From Bursaphelenchus xylophilus (Eukaryota; Nematoda; Chromadorea; Rhabditida; Aphelenchoididae): a stretch of DNA of 64,000 nucleotides. A program made the translations under genes and the position numbers. The stretch covers positions 6,815,501 through 6,879,500 of the forward strand of contig CAJFCV020000005.1 in the NCBI GenBank assembly GCA_904066235.2, given 5' to 3'. The stretch's first letter is position 1. The number at the start of each line of letters is the position of its first letter. Below are positions 22,401-34,546 of this stretch, one piece after another. A model generated the notes under the pieces. That model ran no database searches. It saw nothing but the letters and a program-made list of their open reading frames with translations, and was not told where the DNA came from.

Positions 22401-24609
22401 CTGTAACATACCGTAACGCCCATGCTCAATCAAAAAATCTCGATTTTCTCGATTTTTTTCAATAATTTTCTCGGAATTTTTTTGCATTTTTGGAATCAGC
22501 ATCAAATTCTGCATCGGATAGACTATATGCGCATCTCCAGATAGGTGTACAAAAATGTCGTGGCGCAACCGGTGGTGGGTCGGACTACCATTCAAAAGGT
22601 CCAACCTTTTGAATTAATAATCAAAGGTCCCGGGTTCGAGTCCGGGTGGAAGCAAAAATGCTCAAACGCGCTGGAAATTGTCCCCAAACAGTTTAAATCT
22701 ATTGTAAAAATAAAGAATAATTAACATTGTTCCCTAAAAAGGCCAAATTTTGGATTTTACGAAATTTTTGAAAATCATGATTTTTGTGGGCCCAAATCTG
22801 CCGAAGAAATGAAAATTTTTTGTAAGCGATTTTTTTGTTTAGAAACAACGCATGGCACGTAAAAAGAGTATTCCTCAAAGGATTTCGTTCAATTTTGCCC
22901 AAATCACCAAAAAGTTGAACTTTTTCGTTTTAATCGGAGAGCACCGCCAGAACCCAGTAAGCCGAAGTGACGTCATTCAAACGTGGATACACATGTTTTC
23001 CACTATGGGGAGTCGAATTTTTAGCAAATTTTACAAGATTGAATACTGTAACATCATTAAATATGTGAACATCTACAAATTTTCAAATGTAAAATTTTTT
23101 GTGGGAAGTTTTCGCGGCTATTAGAAAGATATTCGAAGGCAGCGCAAAATAGTGCTCTAGAAAATTGGAAATGTTTGCGCGTAAGGACTCCTGAAAGTCA
23201 TTATTTCAAGTTTTTGTCAAATGCCAAAATACGAAATTTTTTTAGTGTTTTGGGCAAAATTGAACGAAATTGGTAGTCCGACCCACTACCGGTTGCGCCA
23301 CGACATTTTTGTACACCTATCTGGAGATGCGCATATAGTCTATCCGATGCAGAATTTGATGCTGATTCCAAAAATGCAAAAAAATTCCGAGAAAATTATT
23401 GAAAAAAATCGAGAAAATCAAGATTTTTTGATTGAGCATGGGCGTTACGGTATGTTACAGTAACCTGACAAACTTGGGGTCAGTTACAAAGTTGTTCAGC
23501 ATGGCCTATAAAGTATGTGTACTCAGTTCTGCGATGTTTCGGCCATAAATTAGCACAATATATCACATTAAACGAAATTCAATAAATATGTCATATCTCG
23601 GTCATGATGACGAATTTTTCGAAAAAAATTCACCAAGTTGTTTAACATCCTATATGTCATCAGATGAGACAGAAGAAAGTAGGGGTCAAATTCTAGGGCA
23701 GACCCTCCTTCCACAACTGGCGAAGTCTCTTTTAATCTTAACCTTTTGTTAGCACGATATCCGTAAGTTTGTTCTTATTTTGTGTTCCTTTAAGTCAACC
23801 AAAACAATATTCGTATTTTACCTTGTCTTCCATTCCGTGTGAGCTCTCCTCCGCCGTTTACAATACATCTTCCTATCATTTTCCGATAAAACGCCTTTAA
23901 TTGTGCCGTGTTAACCCTGAAATATACCGAGATTAAGCGTTATTTCCATGTACATGTATTCAAATTTATTTGTTTCTTGTTTGAAAATATAAGAGGGCTC
24001 AATCTATTTTTTTTTATTACAGAAATGGAAAAAATATGGGCATATTTATGGTTTACGACGTCCAAAACACCAAGTAAACTTTTTGCGGAGACGGTAAAAA
24101 ACGGAACCCAGTGTTTGGTCGGCTGAGAAAGGCTGGATAATCGGCGTTTGGCCGTTTGGTAATGAAACAACGACTTACAGTAATTGAACTGTACTTAGTG
24201 TTTGCCATAGTAATAATATAGGCAGCTCTAGATCTTACCCTTCTACTTTAGTCGGATCATTTCTCTTCTCCGTGCACACAGTCTTCACACATTCTGCCAG
24301 AATCCCATTTACCGTATCCCTTTTCCTTCTCCATCTAAGTCGAGTCTTCACTCTCTCCGACTGATATGCTTTTACCAATCTACTAAGGTATCTTTGTTGA
24401 CTGCTGACATCTCTAAATCTCCTCTTAAATATCAGCAAAGGCGCAGTTGTCTGTTTAATTGGCAATCCATGTTGAGACGGAATCTGGTGTAGATTCTTGA
24501 TGATATCGGATACCGTTTGAACGCAAATTGACGTCAATTGACCTTGCGAACACCCGACTATAACTGACAACACATAGATACGTAGTAACTTCAAATACGA
24601 CACTGTCAT
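19493..24609 (-). CDS. Secreted PAN-domain protein with two repeat-loaded introns
   Basis: Exons 24609-24239, 23916-23822, 21853-21678, 20409-20313, 20232-20119, 20056-19994, 19758-19584 and 19550-19493 (minus) give 382 residues. Residues 1-23 form a signal peptide (MTVSYLKLLRIYVLSVIVGC...). A basic, Ser/Arg-rich region follows. One PAN/Apple domain spans exons 3-4: KCFERVEGKVLVG, then CERLCATAEKDSDFICKSAMYY, ECILASESRDSMAELY and IHNKC. After it comes a Thr-rich, mucin-like linker and a Pro/Glu-rich C-terminus. PAN domains bind proteins or carbohydrates; in nematodes they occur in apical matrix proteins. Intron 2 (about 2 kb) and intron 3 (about 1.3 kb) each hold a fold-back element, and intron 3 has a GC donor (AAG|GCAAGT). 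The last exon is uncertain: an alternative acceptor gives a longer tail. Confidence 0.7.
20642..20696 (+). other. Degenerate tRNA-like A/B-box unit in the arms of fold-back 2
   Basis: TAGCAGAGTGG (20642-20652) matches an A box and GGTTCGATTCC (20686-20696) a B box. Neither the T-stem nor the acceptor stem pairs well, so it is not a functional tRNA. An inverted copy lies in the right arm at about 21200-21255. It could act as an internal RNA polymerase III promoter, as in tRNA-derived SINEs. Confidence 0.6.
20797..21099 (+). pseudogene. Possible captured gene fragment between fold-back arms
   Basis: The spacer is open in one frame for its full length (114 codons including arm sequence). Part of it could be an intron: AAAG|GTAGGACTGG to GATGTTTTAG|AAGACG, which keeps the frame when removed. 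The conceptual product is rich in charged residues (RRLRWIKTPYHWRKLRELW, then LSQALAVWADDKFSDDMNK). I recognise no domain. It looks like two partial exons of a host gene carried between the arms, but a chance frame cannot be excluded. Confidence 0.4.
22155..23707. mobile_element. Fold-back element 3, in PAN-gene intron 2
   Basis: Arms of about 437 bp are about 95% identical reverse complements by eye: about 22155-22593 and about 23269-23707. Outer ends read GGAGGTCTGCCCTAGAATTT and its complement; inner ends read GTGGGTCGGACTACCA. The spacer is about 675 bp and AT-rich. At the inner edge of the left arm is a tRNA-like segment: A box TGGCGCAACCGG (22561-22572, in the arm) and B box GGTTCGAGTCC (22633-22643, in the spacer). 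Sequence unrelated to fold-back 2, although in the neighbouring intron of the same gene. No transposase-like frame. Confidence 0.88.
22561..22643 (+). other. tRNA-like A/B-box unit of fold-back 3
   Basis: A box TGGCGCAACCGG and B box GGTTCGAGTCC lie about 60 bp apart, with a near-perfect T-stem (CCGGG/CCGGG, one mismatch). The intervening sequence does not fold as an anticodon arm and the acceptor stem is absent. It is therefore a tRNA-derived promoter-like unit rather than a tRNA. Confidence 0.55.
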
Positions 24610-27600
24610 CTCGTGGATGACATAGGTATAATAAACAACGTTTTTGCGATGTTTCTTTCGTGTTCTTATGTTTGAGTAATTCCCTTTTCTCTCAAGTGTA
24701 AGATCCTTGACTACTCCGATTGTCTTCCGATGCCTGCGGGCATTCCATGGAAGGAGGTTTGTGCGAGGACAAGGAAGTTTTAAAACATTCAAAACACCTG
24801 CTTTTATGGCTGTCATTGTTGGGAAACAAGTCACACAACAAAGCACCATAAAAGGGTTACAGAATGAGAATAGAGGGTGGCCAGAAGACGACGATGTAAT
24901 GTAATATTACGTAGTATTCGGGGCAGTTATGCGTTCCTCTCGGCGGTCTCTCTTCAGCGTTCATTTGTTATATATAAACTTGTTTTACCGTCTTCTAGAA
25001 AGATGTCAGTACGTCATTCTCTTTCGTAGGCAGTCTAATTACCGATCTTAGTATTTGCATAAACCCCATAGTTAGTGTCCTATTTGTTGTGCACATTCAA
25101 AAACCTAGTAGAGCTTCTTTTTGCGTCAGTGAAAGCATGACTTATGTTAATGTCCCCATTAGCCCCACCAAATTGGCCCAATATTCTCTCTCCGATTCAT
25201 GGAAAAGCTGTAAATCCGTCCCAAACTATTTATCGACCTTAGACTTGGCACATTAACCGACGCATTGATGGATGTATGGGCCCGCGCTTCCTCCAAGGCA
25301 TCACTATTGAATAAAAAGAGACATGCAATGCATAAGAGTAGAGGTGCAACGCCCAGGGAATTGCGTTAGAATTTCGAATGTCGAATTCTTTCCGAAAAGG
25401 TCACGGTTATGGTTATTAAATGTTCAGTGTAATGGCCAGTCAGTGCTTTGGGAATAACAAACGAGCTGATGACGGTTAAAGGGCGCTTGCACTGACAAAG
25501 TGTCCTAGAGACATGGATTTTGCTCTAACTGGGCGGATCAGCATCGTCTCTTCTTTGTATTTCTCGGATTATGTTCATCAACTTCAAGTTCTTTGAAGAT
25601 CTCGATCGTGTCTTCTAAAATTTTCACTAATTAAATTGCCGCATTGTCTGAGCGTCCATGCAAATTTTTTTAAACATTTTGAACTCTCTTGGTTACTTTA
25701 GTGGGCGCATATTTGTTTGCATATCTTTAGTTTCAATTTTGAAAACAGGGATAGGGGAGACTTTATCTCACCCAATTTGTCTTAATTTACCATTTCTTTC
25801 TTGACTACAATTCTATTTTTTCTAGACATCCTTATGTAACTTCCTTTCATCTTTTTGCACATTTCCAATAATTCCTCATGTCCCTAACTGGTTTGACGTT
25901 TTCACAGCACCGTCATCATTACAGAATGACCTTTGCCGCCGCGTATTGGAGTTAACGTTTTCTTCCTACTTTGCCAATTGGAAATGCTTTTAACGCGATT
26001 GTAGTTGTAGTTGCACACTGTTTTACCGAATTTAACAGTCAAGGCCTGAGAATTACCATGGTTATACATTTTCACTTGTGGTTGCAGTCTCAAGTTCTTA
26101 TTTATTCAAATAAACCAAATTTAAAATTCTATGGCAAACAAACGACAGTCACTGCAAAAACTTTTCCGTCTGGTGACGCATCTGGCTTCGTTCAGTAAGT
26201 TGCAACTTTAAGTTGTGCGTCTTATTTACTCTCCCGACGAGATTCCAGAAGCCAGAAAAGGGATATTTTGATGGCTATTACAAGCCCTTGATTACAGTCC
26301 ATTCATTTGTATTCTCTCTGTTTTCGGCCCCTGAAATCATTTACATATTTTTTTGTGAATTTGTTACCGAGACAACCAACGTTCCCCGAGGCGTGAAAGT
26401 CTTGACAGGCGCGCATTTCACTTTTTCGAAAGTAATTACTATCACTTACTTCTGTAGCGGCTTTGTGATGCAAATACGCGAAGAGGAAAGGTAGAGGGCT
26501 GCTTTTGAAAGTGCAAGCTTTGATCGTCGTCTTTAAACCATTATAAAATATTCGTCATTGCAACTAATCTACGGGTTCACCAAGTATACGAAGGTTTCAA
26601 AAGCTCGCAAAATGTTAACATTTAAATATTTTATATTCTGTTGGTCGCTACAATCCTTTCTGTCAACTTTTTGAACTTTATTTTGTTCTATGTTATTCAG
26701 TGGAACTCTGCATTACTAGTAGCGAATTCCAGGTTCTTTGGCATCCAATTTCATCAAAGTTCTAGAGTCTTAACGTCAAGAATTTAACTTGCCCTCATAC
26801 ATAAGGAAATCCAATTGCCGTTCTAATATTACCAAACTATTTAATCTTTGCCACGACAAATATAATTCCTTCTCAAGAACGCTAGAGATTAAAAAATTAC
26901 AGCGCTACATAGAAGTTGGCCACAACTGTTTTAATTGAATTTTGAATCATTATCGACTTGCTGTCCAACTTTTACTTTTCTTCTCGTTTGTTCTTCTATT
27001 GCTTCTCCTAAACTCCTTTTACATCCTTAATTACAGTAAATACTTTACGATTGCTTTTTAGCGGTTAAAGTCATCAATTTTTGCAGGCTAAAAGAGGTCC
27101 GCCAATTACCTGTATGTTCATGTAGTTCACATACAAAAATTAGTCTTATATAAAGGAAGTTTTCTGGATGCAGACTTCACTTGGCCCTCGAACTCCTAAT
27201 TGCCGATGGAGTTTAATGGTTTGAATATAAAATTGAATTTAAACATACATATATCTTCATTTACGTAAAAATATGTCTTTTGAATACTGTGCGTTTCTTT
27301 CGAGGTGTTTACCCTGCCCCTTCGGCGTTTTGTTTGCATTGGCTTTAATTAAAAGATGCCAGGCCATCAAAATTTGGCCCAATAATTCGTAGAAATGGAA
27401 CTGGAGAGTATATCGACTACTGTAAGTTGTATTTTCAGTGACGATTTGATTCTGCAATTTTTTTGTCATCATATCGACATGGTGGTCCATTTAGGTGGTA
27501 AATAGTCATCCTTTCTTCTTCATATATAATATTTTTCAACATGTGTTGACAGTTTAATTTATGATAGACTACGTTTCTCATGCATTTCTGGCTATAGTGT

Positions 27601-28077
27601 CGTCTGGGGACTTATAAACACCGCGATTTAAATATAATAGTTTGTGAAAAAAGAAATTACCAGTTTATTGACATGACACGGGAAAATGTAATTTTTTGAG
27701 AGTTACCCCAATATTAAAGAAAATAACCAAAGCTCGTTTCCTCCGAAGTTCCACTTATTAATCAGCATCCATTCAATGATCGAGCATATTATATCCTATA
27801 CATCCTATTCCTCATGCTTTCTGAATTCTGCGTAGTTCCTCAACCTGTGAATGTAATCTCCCATTTTCGACCAACCTGTGTTTACTCTTTCCACCTACTA
27901 ATTAGCCCCATATTCTCTTACCTTTCCTTTCAAAATTACCGTGGACCGAGGCCATTGATGCGTTCGGGGTGGGAGACTTAATGTTGAAATTTGCAGACCG
28001 TGATGCGAAAAGTGGAGTGAGGAAAGGCAGAATTTACAACACGGTGGATCAACCTGGCTTCATTTCTCTTGAAGAGC
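24610..28077. other. Gene-poor 3.5 kb upstream of both flanking genes
   Basis: Divergent 5' flanks of the PAN gene and G-alpha no. 1. No exon with coherent coding character was found. Open frames at about 26213-26494 and 27257-27490 lack domains and good splice contexts. Probably regulatory. Confidence 0.45.
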
Positions 28078-29913
28078 ATGGGGCTGTGTCACAGCGAAGA
28101 GGAAAAACAGGGCTTGGCGGTGAGCAAGCAGATCGACAAGAAGCTCAAGGATTCTTTTGCTAAGGAGGAGAGGGTCATCAAGTTGTTGTTGTTGGGCAAG
28201 TTCAACTTGACAGTTCCTTCTTGAGCTTATTTTGCCATATAAATATTTAAAATTGTACTTTCTTTAAGTTGCATTTCATATTCTATTATGGAAAGCATTA
28301 GATATTATTAATACGTTGGTTACAGTACAACAATACAAATTGCTATTTTCTCAAATTTCAGGTGCTGGAGAATGCGGAAAATCAACCCTAATGAAGCAGA
28401 TGAGGATCCTGCACAGTTCCGGGTTCTCGGCCGACGAAATGAATCAACAGAGGGCTGTGGTCTACAGCAACACAGTGCACGCCATGCACGATCTCCTCAA
28501 AGCCATGCCTCGATATAAACTTAGCCTCAATGATCCTAATCGACAGGTGATTACCCTATTTCCCAGTAAAAACCACGACTTTGCAAGTCATTTCGCTGAC
28601 GAATTCTCTTTTGTACCGCCTTCTAAATTTTCTTGCAACCTTAGTTAGATGTAAAAATTAGGTGTTAATTTCGCAGTAATTCCTCAGAACTTTGTAAAAC
28701 TTCGGTAGATAACTAAGACCAGCTGATAATTTAAAATTAAACGACTTCAAATGTTGAGGACGTTTCATCCAGAAAAAGCACGTAGATCTACGAAACATGG
28801 ACTTTGACATAAACTTTTACAGGATGACGCCCAATTGGTTATGGAAGTAATCAAAGCCGGCGACGAAATGGAACCCTTCAGTCCACAGTTAGCGCTGGCT
28901 TTGAAAAGATTGTGGACGGATCCAATCATCCATGACAAGGTGTTCTCACAGAGACTCGACTTTCATCTTCATGAATCTGCCAAACAGTGAGTACTGTCGT
29001 ATTAGAAAATATATTCTTCAACTTTCAAAAAATAATTTTGAAATGAACCATTAATTTTGAAAACAACTTGCAAGTCCTGACCGACATTTCAGCCACCATA
29101 TTTTGTAGAATAAGGCGGTGACTTCAGGAAGATTTATAAGCAATCTTCAAAGTTAAAATTTCAGTTTCCTCGACAGCCTGGATCGACTAGCGAACCCCAA
29201 TTACATCCCCAATGAGCAGGATATTTTGTTGACTAGAATCAAGACAACGGGTATTGTGGAGGTGCAGTTCAACATCAAAGGCGTCGAGTTCAGGTAGACT
29301 AAACTACACGTCTTTGTAATGATAATGCCAGAGTCCAGCACGTACATTATATACATTTTTTTCAGAGTATTCGACGTCGGAGGTCAGAGATCCGAAAGGA
29401 AAAAGTGGATCCATTGTTTTGAGAATGTAAATGCAGTGATATTTGTATGCGCGGTCAGTGAATATGATGAAGTTTTGTTTGAAGACGAGTCCACGGTAAG
29501 AATTCTTTGCCAAAGTCATCGTATTTTAGAATCGAATAATCGAATCCATGAGGTTATTTGAGTCGGTTTGCAACTCCAGATGGTTCATAAACACTTCGAT
29601 GATATTATTTTTGAACAAAAAGGATTTATTCGCAGAGAAGATTCAAAATATTTCGATACGATCGGCTTTCCCGGATTACAAAGGTATGAAAATTACAATC
29701 CCTGTAGCTAACTACATTTCTATAGGGCCCCAAAATTACGATGATTGCATGCTATTCATCAGAGCCAAGTTTGAAGCCTTGAATTCGAATCCTCGAAAGA
29801 CAATTTATGTCCACCAAACATGCGCAACAGACACGAATCAAGTACAGCTGATCCTGGACTCGGTTATCTCCATGATCATTCAGTCCAACTTGCATAAATC
29901 TGGCCTTTATTGA
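28078..29913 (+). CDS. Heterotrimeric G-protein alpha subunit no. 1
   Basis: Seven exons: 28078-28195, 28362-28546, 28823-28986, 29165-29293, 29366-29495, 29530-29683, 29726-29913. They encode 355 residues. MGLC at the start offers Gly2 for myristoylation and Cys4 for palmitoylation. GTPase motifs: P-loop GAGECGKST, switch [10 protein letters not shown], switch [23 protein letters not shown], and TCATDT. The C-terminus SNLHKSGLY lacks the Cys four from the end found in classical Gi/o, so it would not be a pertussis-toxin substrate. Nematodes have an expanded set of such subunits expressed in chemosensory neurons; the C-terminus resembles GPA-3-type proteins from memory, which is not proof of orthology. 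Intron 1 splits the P-loop and uses a GC donor (G|GCAAGT at 28196). Confidence 0.95.
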
Positions 29914-32900
29914 TGGAAATACAATCATGAAAGCTGGTTTTGAAACGAATTTTACTTTGAAACTACAAAACTTTGGTAAAAAACAGCTAATCTTGAATGG
30001 GTATGATTGTACTTCCGCTTTATTAACTTCTAAGATGTACACTTATAAATACTTTCACAACAAACTTCTTGATATCTCTGGCCTATAAACCTCTATCTGC
30101 CAACCATATTACACTTCCCTCCACCGCTTCTCAACCCAGGAGAAGTCAAGGTGGGGTCAATCGAGGCACGGTACGTAACACCTGGCCGAGGCGACTACCC
30201 GCCGAGAGGTTTTATTTCTCTAATTGAATTCACTGGGAATTAAATTGAGTGTCAATTGCGTCACCCAATGCGGGCCCATCTTCAGGTCAGCCGAGGATTT
30301 GGGGAGAAAGGTTGTGACAGCAATTGTGATGAGCGCAAAAAAGGGGATCTTCCAATTACCAACCAAATAGTATGCACGCATCGTACCGCAAGATCAAAGA
30401 AGCATCTTACTGTCCATAATTTTTTTCTTAAATTTTTCGCATTTTACGGCTGGCTGTATCGGTCGAGTGAATTTTGTCGATACCCATAGAGATATCGACA
30501 AAGGGGTGTTAATACTTGCACTCTGGTTTAACTGGTCTAAAAATAGATCGGTTAGAATTCGAAGATCCCAATTTAAAACTCTCGGAAAGCTTTTTGGAGT
30601 AAACTATTTATAATATTACCTCGTCCAGATTAACCTCCCATCCACCATCCGTAAAAGTGGTTACGCTCAAAGAAATTAGCATATTGTTTACTTAATCCGT
30701 TTCCTTTTTATTACGTGTGGTCACCGCACGCCGGAAGCTTTCTTGCATTCTCCCAGTCCAAGGTGAAGATCCCTTACGCATAAAAGCCGACAAGTTGCCG
30801 TAAGGGACCTCGGATTAGGAAGCAACGGAAGCTAATGCAATTACGTAATCCGGATTCAAAATGTAAATTAGTTTTCTTACCGGTGGTCTAGAAAAAATTG
30901 AACGAAAAATATTTTAAAACGAAGACATTTGAAAGTGAACTCATGTCAGCGAAGAATGAAATTTTTGGCTCGGAATTATAAGTTAAAGAAACACGAGCTC
31001 AGACATGTAAATGCCACTACATATGAATACATAAACCACTATTATTGAACACTAATATTGCCCTAATTGTTTGAATATTTCCCCTTTTGCGCCGATTTTC
31101 TCAATGCAAATATTTGTCCCACAATTCGATCCCCAGCCGCGCCAATCCAATTCGGAACAAACTGTATTTCCATTCTTTTTTCAATCGCTCTCGAGTCTCG
31201 AGTACGCGCTCCCGCTTTGATTTGGCCGTCAGTCAGGCCACGGCCCGACTTATTACGCAACCCCAAGTGCTTCTTAAACCTTTTTTTGCCAAATTTGAGT
31301 GATGTGCAGGTGAGGATCAGAAATGCGAGATGGGATAAACGAATACCGAGACAAATCACGGTAAGGAGATTGTTGAGTTAGGATTATGGTAATACAGTAA
31401 ACCAAAAGTATATTTAATTAAAAGAATGCAAACATAAAGCAAAAAAGGAAAGAAAATCTACCCAATAAAACAAAAGTTCCCATCTTAATTAGACGCCTCA
31501 AACTCTGCGTTAAAATGTCCACGACCCATCGTAAACCGAATACAAGCAAGATTACCTCCTATGGAATATCTGCCCTCGCATGAACCAGTTCAGTAATAAG
31601 TTCCCGGCCTCAAGTAATCATTGCGCAACACTAATAATCCCATTGTCCGAGCGATTGTAAATGTGATTACATTACCACTCACTGTTTGGATCGAGGAAAT
31701 TGACAGTTCCTAAATGATTACATTCACAGAGTTGTATCTGTGATGAGTGAGAAAACAGCTATTCTTTCGCTTGTGTGAGGAAAAGATGTTGTTCTCTGAC
31801 TGAAAATAAGACAGACTAGTTAAATCTAAATATATCGGCAAACAAGATTTTCCCATAGTAAAAAGTCAAAAATACAACAATCCACCAAAAAAAATTTAAA
31901 TTTTCTTCGAACCAAAGCATCCATACTTTATCCTCAGGTAATCTCACCGGAATAAGCGGGCCGAGCAAAAGCTGCAATCCACTTGAGGAACACCTTAAAG
32001 GCACTCTCGGTTACGCATTAAATACCCAAAACAAGAACTCGGCCCAGCATCCCAACGATCATTACAGTACCACAAAGCTTCATGACCCCTAATTTATGCG
32101 TATTGTGGGGCTTGTTCTCATATTGTTCACCCGATTAGAAGGTTAAATCCACTTAAAACGGATTACCAATCAATTGGTCGGCGCTCAAGTGCGAGAATAA
32201 AGCGTGAGTTTCGTTATGAGGAGGACAGGTGTGATCATATTCTACACGACAATACAGTACTCCTGACTAGTTCCAGCCGTAATATACGTCACAGAACTCA
32301 TTAAATTTATTTTCAGTAATGAATAATATTTTAGGTTGAACAAAATAAAAATTTTGAATTGTGTAAATCCTAAGGTGATTACATTCATCCCAACGCCAAC
32401 ATCCTCTGGAAATGCCTCCAAACATATCTTCCCCACACGCACCTTCATTTCCCCGAGACAAAAAACACGGATCCAATTGCAATTGCGCAATCCTTCCAAT
32501 CGCCCCGCCCACCAACCGATCAACTTCACTGATTGGCCGCACAAAATGCATTAGCATACCTTTATTCACTTCGGGGTACCCTTGAAGTGAAGAGCATTTG
32601 GAAGAAGATATCATGAGAGTAACATCCTCGTACGTTTCCTCCATGTTCCGGACTGTAGATATTACACTTGAGGTGTTAAGAGCGGGTTTAAGTTTACTCT
32701 TTAACTTCAAGTTAATTTTTTGAAGTGGGCTGTTTGCTACTGGGTACTAGAAAGTAACAAATATGTCTTGGCAAGTCTTTTACAACCGTGTTGTCCTATA
32801 TTACCAATTTTGCCCTATCATAGCAGCTTTTTTACTATTATCATCATGTGTAATGTAACGAAAATGTGAGTGAAAGTTCTGTTCTCAGCTACAGTAATTA

Positions 32901-33043
32901 TTATAACATTATCATCTCTAAACTTACGCCCTATTATCCCTATCACACCATTCTCATGACCCTTGATGACCGCATTCGTTCCCTTAATTACTTGGCCTAA
33001 AACAACCTGATCTTAATTATTTTCCCTTTCAGACCCCCCGCTG
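29914..33043. other. 3.1 kb intergenic upstream of the homeobox gene
   Basis: No supported gene. The minus-strand frame at 32267-32710 (147 codons) has no domain or splice support. The stretch around 32500-32560 (CCCGCCCACCAACCGATC...) is GC-richer than its surroundings and could be an enhancer. Given the developmental-type downstream gene, cis-regulatory content is the likeliest use. Confidence 0.4.
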
Positions 33044-34162
33044 ATGGATCCTGCCAACGATTCGTTGTATCAACCCACTCTTTACTTCCCACAGAGAAAT
33101 GGCACGCCCGTTTCGAGTACTCAGTCAGCAATTCCATCGACAAATTCATCGATGATCACCAACTCTGACATGGCTTATGGCCAAATAAATGGTTTCGGAG
33201 CGATGAATCCTAATTTTTTTGGGTACTGGAATCAAGATTCATACTGTAAGTATAATTTGAAACTCTGGAAAACCCTTTTGAAAGGCCAAGAATGCGACTT
33301 TAATAATTTATTCTTCATTATCCATTCATTTCAGATAACAATTTTGCTCAGACAAATGTACAAAGGCCATTCCCCCAGTCATCGACTTCCCCATACGCCA
33401 CTTCATCAAATTATACCTCCCCACCAGTCGCAACAGAATCAAGAAGGAAAGCGAAGAAGGCCAGAGTCCTGTTTAAAACTCATCAAGTCAAAGCGATGGA
33501 AGAAGTTTTCAGGATCAATAAGAATCCGAATAGTGAAATGAAGAAGAAATTGGAAGCACAGACTGGACTGCAAGCTAAACAGGTAAGTCGGAACCCAAAA
33601 TCGACTAGATTGTTGACCTCTATTTGCCTTACAATATCATTCCTTACCAATTACAATATAAGATCTCGTCATTTCAGGTCAAAATCTGGTTTCAAAACCG
33701 TCGATACAAAGAGAAATGCGCAGTCAAAGAAAGAGCGGCCAAGAAATGTAAATCATCATCCTCATCTGAGAAAGAGGACGATGATGATCTACCTGCTGTC
33801 TATGATCAAAGCCAAAGTTACAACCCAATGTTGATGAATCAAACGACGATTCCTTTAAATATGATGAGCTCACCTCAACAAGAGAACTTTTGGGTAAGTT
33901 GAAGGATAAACCCATCCTTATTAAACGAAAACATTATTTGTTTTATATTAACCATGGTTAAGTCATCTTCACCAAATAAAATTTGCACATATGTTTTCAG
34001 TGTCCTCCTCAAATGGTTTCAAATTGGCCCACTCAACCTCCCATCTATCCCCAATCATTTCCACCTCAATTCAACAGCTTCAATGGCTATGAAACGCCTC
34101 TAATGTTTCCCGCATTCGAGCATACGGTCCCTGAGGCCGCCGAAATCAAATCAGAATTCTGA
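33044..34162 (+). CDS. NK-2-like homeodomain transcription factor
   Basis: Exons 33044-33245, 33335-33582, 33678-33893 and 34001-34162 give 275 residues. The homeodomain begins near residue 105 (RRKAKKARVLFKTHQVKAME) and ends with helix 3, QVKIWFQNRRYKEKC. Tyr54 of the homeodomain (RRYK instead of the usual RRMK) is the hallmark of the NK-2 class. Helices 1-2 are divergent, so the subgroup (ceh-22, ceh-24 or ceh-27 type) cannot be fixed. Flanks are Ser/Thr/Pro/Gln-rich, likely activation regions; the C-terminus is Pro/Phe-rich. An intron falls in helix 3 just before QVKIW, after the Gln. An acceptor at 33032 precedes the ATG, so a 5' UTR exon or a further coding exon upstream may exist. Confidence 0.88.
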
Positions 34163-34373
34163 ATTCTCCAAAATCAGCCTTCTAACTCCACCGGGTCTCC
34201 ACTTCTAAATTCGCAAATTATATTCTCAGGGGTTTGACATATCGATTGTGATATCGAATAAATCAATAATTTATATTTGGCATCCCTTTCGAAATTTGTT
34301 TACTATTTATTTGAATAAAAAGACGCGCGAACAGATTTTTGTCCTGAAAAGGTAAACAAGTTTGGAAAACAGG

Positions 34374-34380
34374 TATAAAA
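34374..34380 (+). promoter_or_regulatory. TATA box of the HTH gene
   Basis: TATAAAA lies about 65 bp upstream of a probable 5' UTR donor (34463) and in strong context before a purine-rich stretch. The UTR intron 34463-34500 (GTAAGT...TTCAG, 38 bp) separates it from the coding exon. Confidence 0.55.
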
Positions 34381-34546
34381 GGGAGGGATCGGAAGAGCAA
34401 GGCCCGCAGTTGCTAACTGTTTTTGTCTTCAAAGTATAGCGCAAGTGTTCGTTTTGCTAAAGGTAAGTTCATCTAATCATGGGGAGGGCCATGAATTCAG
34501 TTCGCCATAAATTTGTCTAATTTTTGACTTCTTTCATAAATCCGTC

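Noticed and set aside
24610..24849. N-terminal extension of the PAN gene first exon
   Set aside because: The ATG at 24609 begins a clear signal peptide. The upstream extension is basic and would bury it.
32267..32710. 147-codon minus frame upstream of the homeobox gene
   Set aside because: No recognisable domain, unusual composition and no promoter or splice support.
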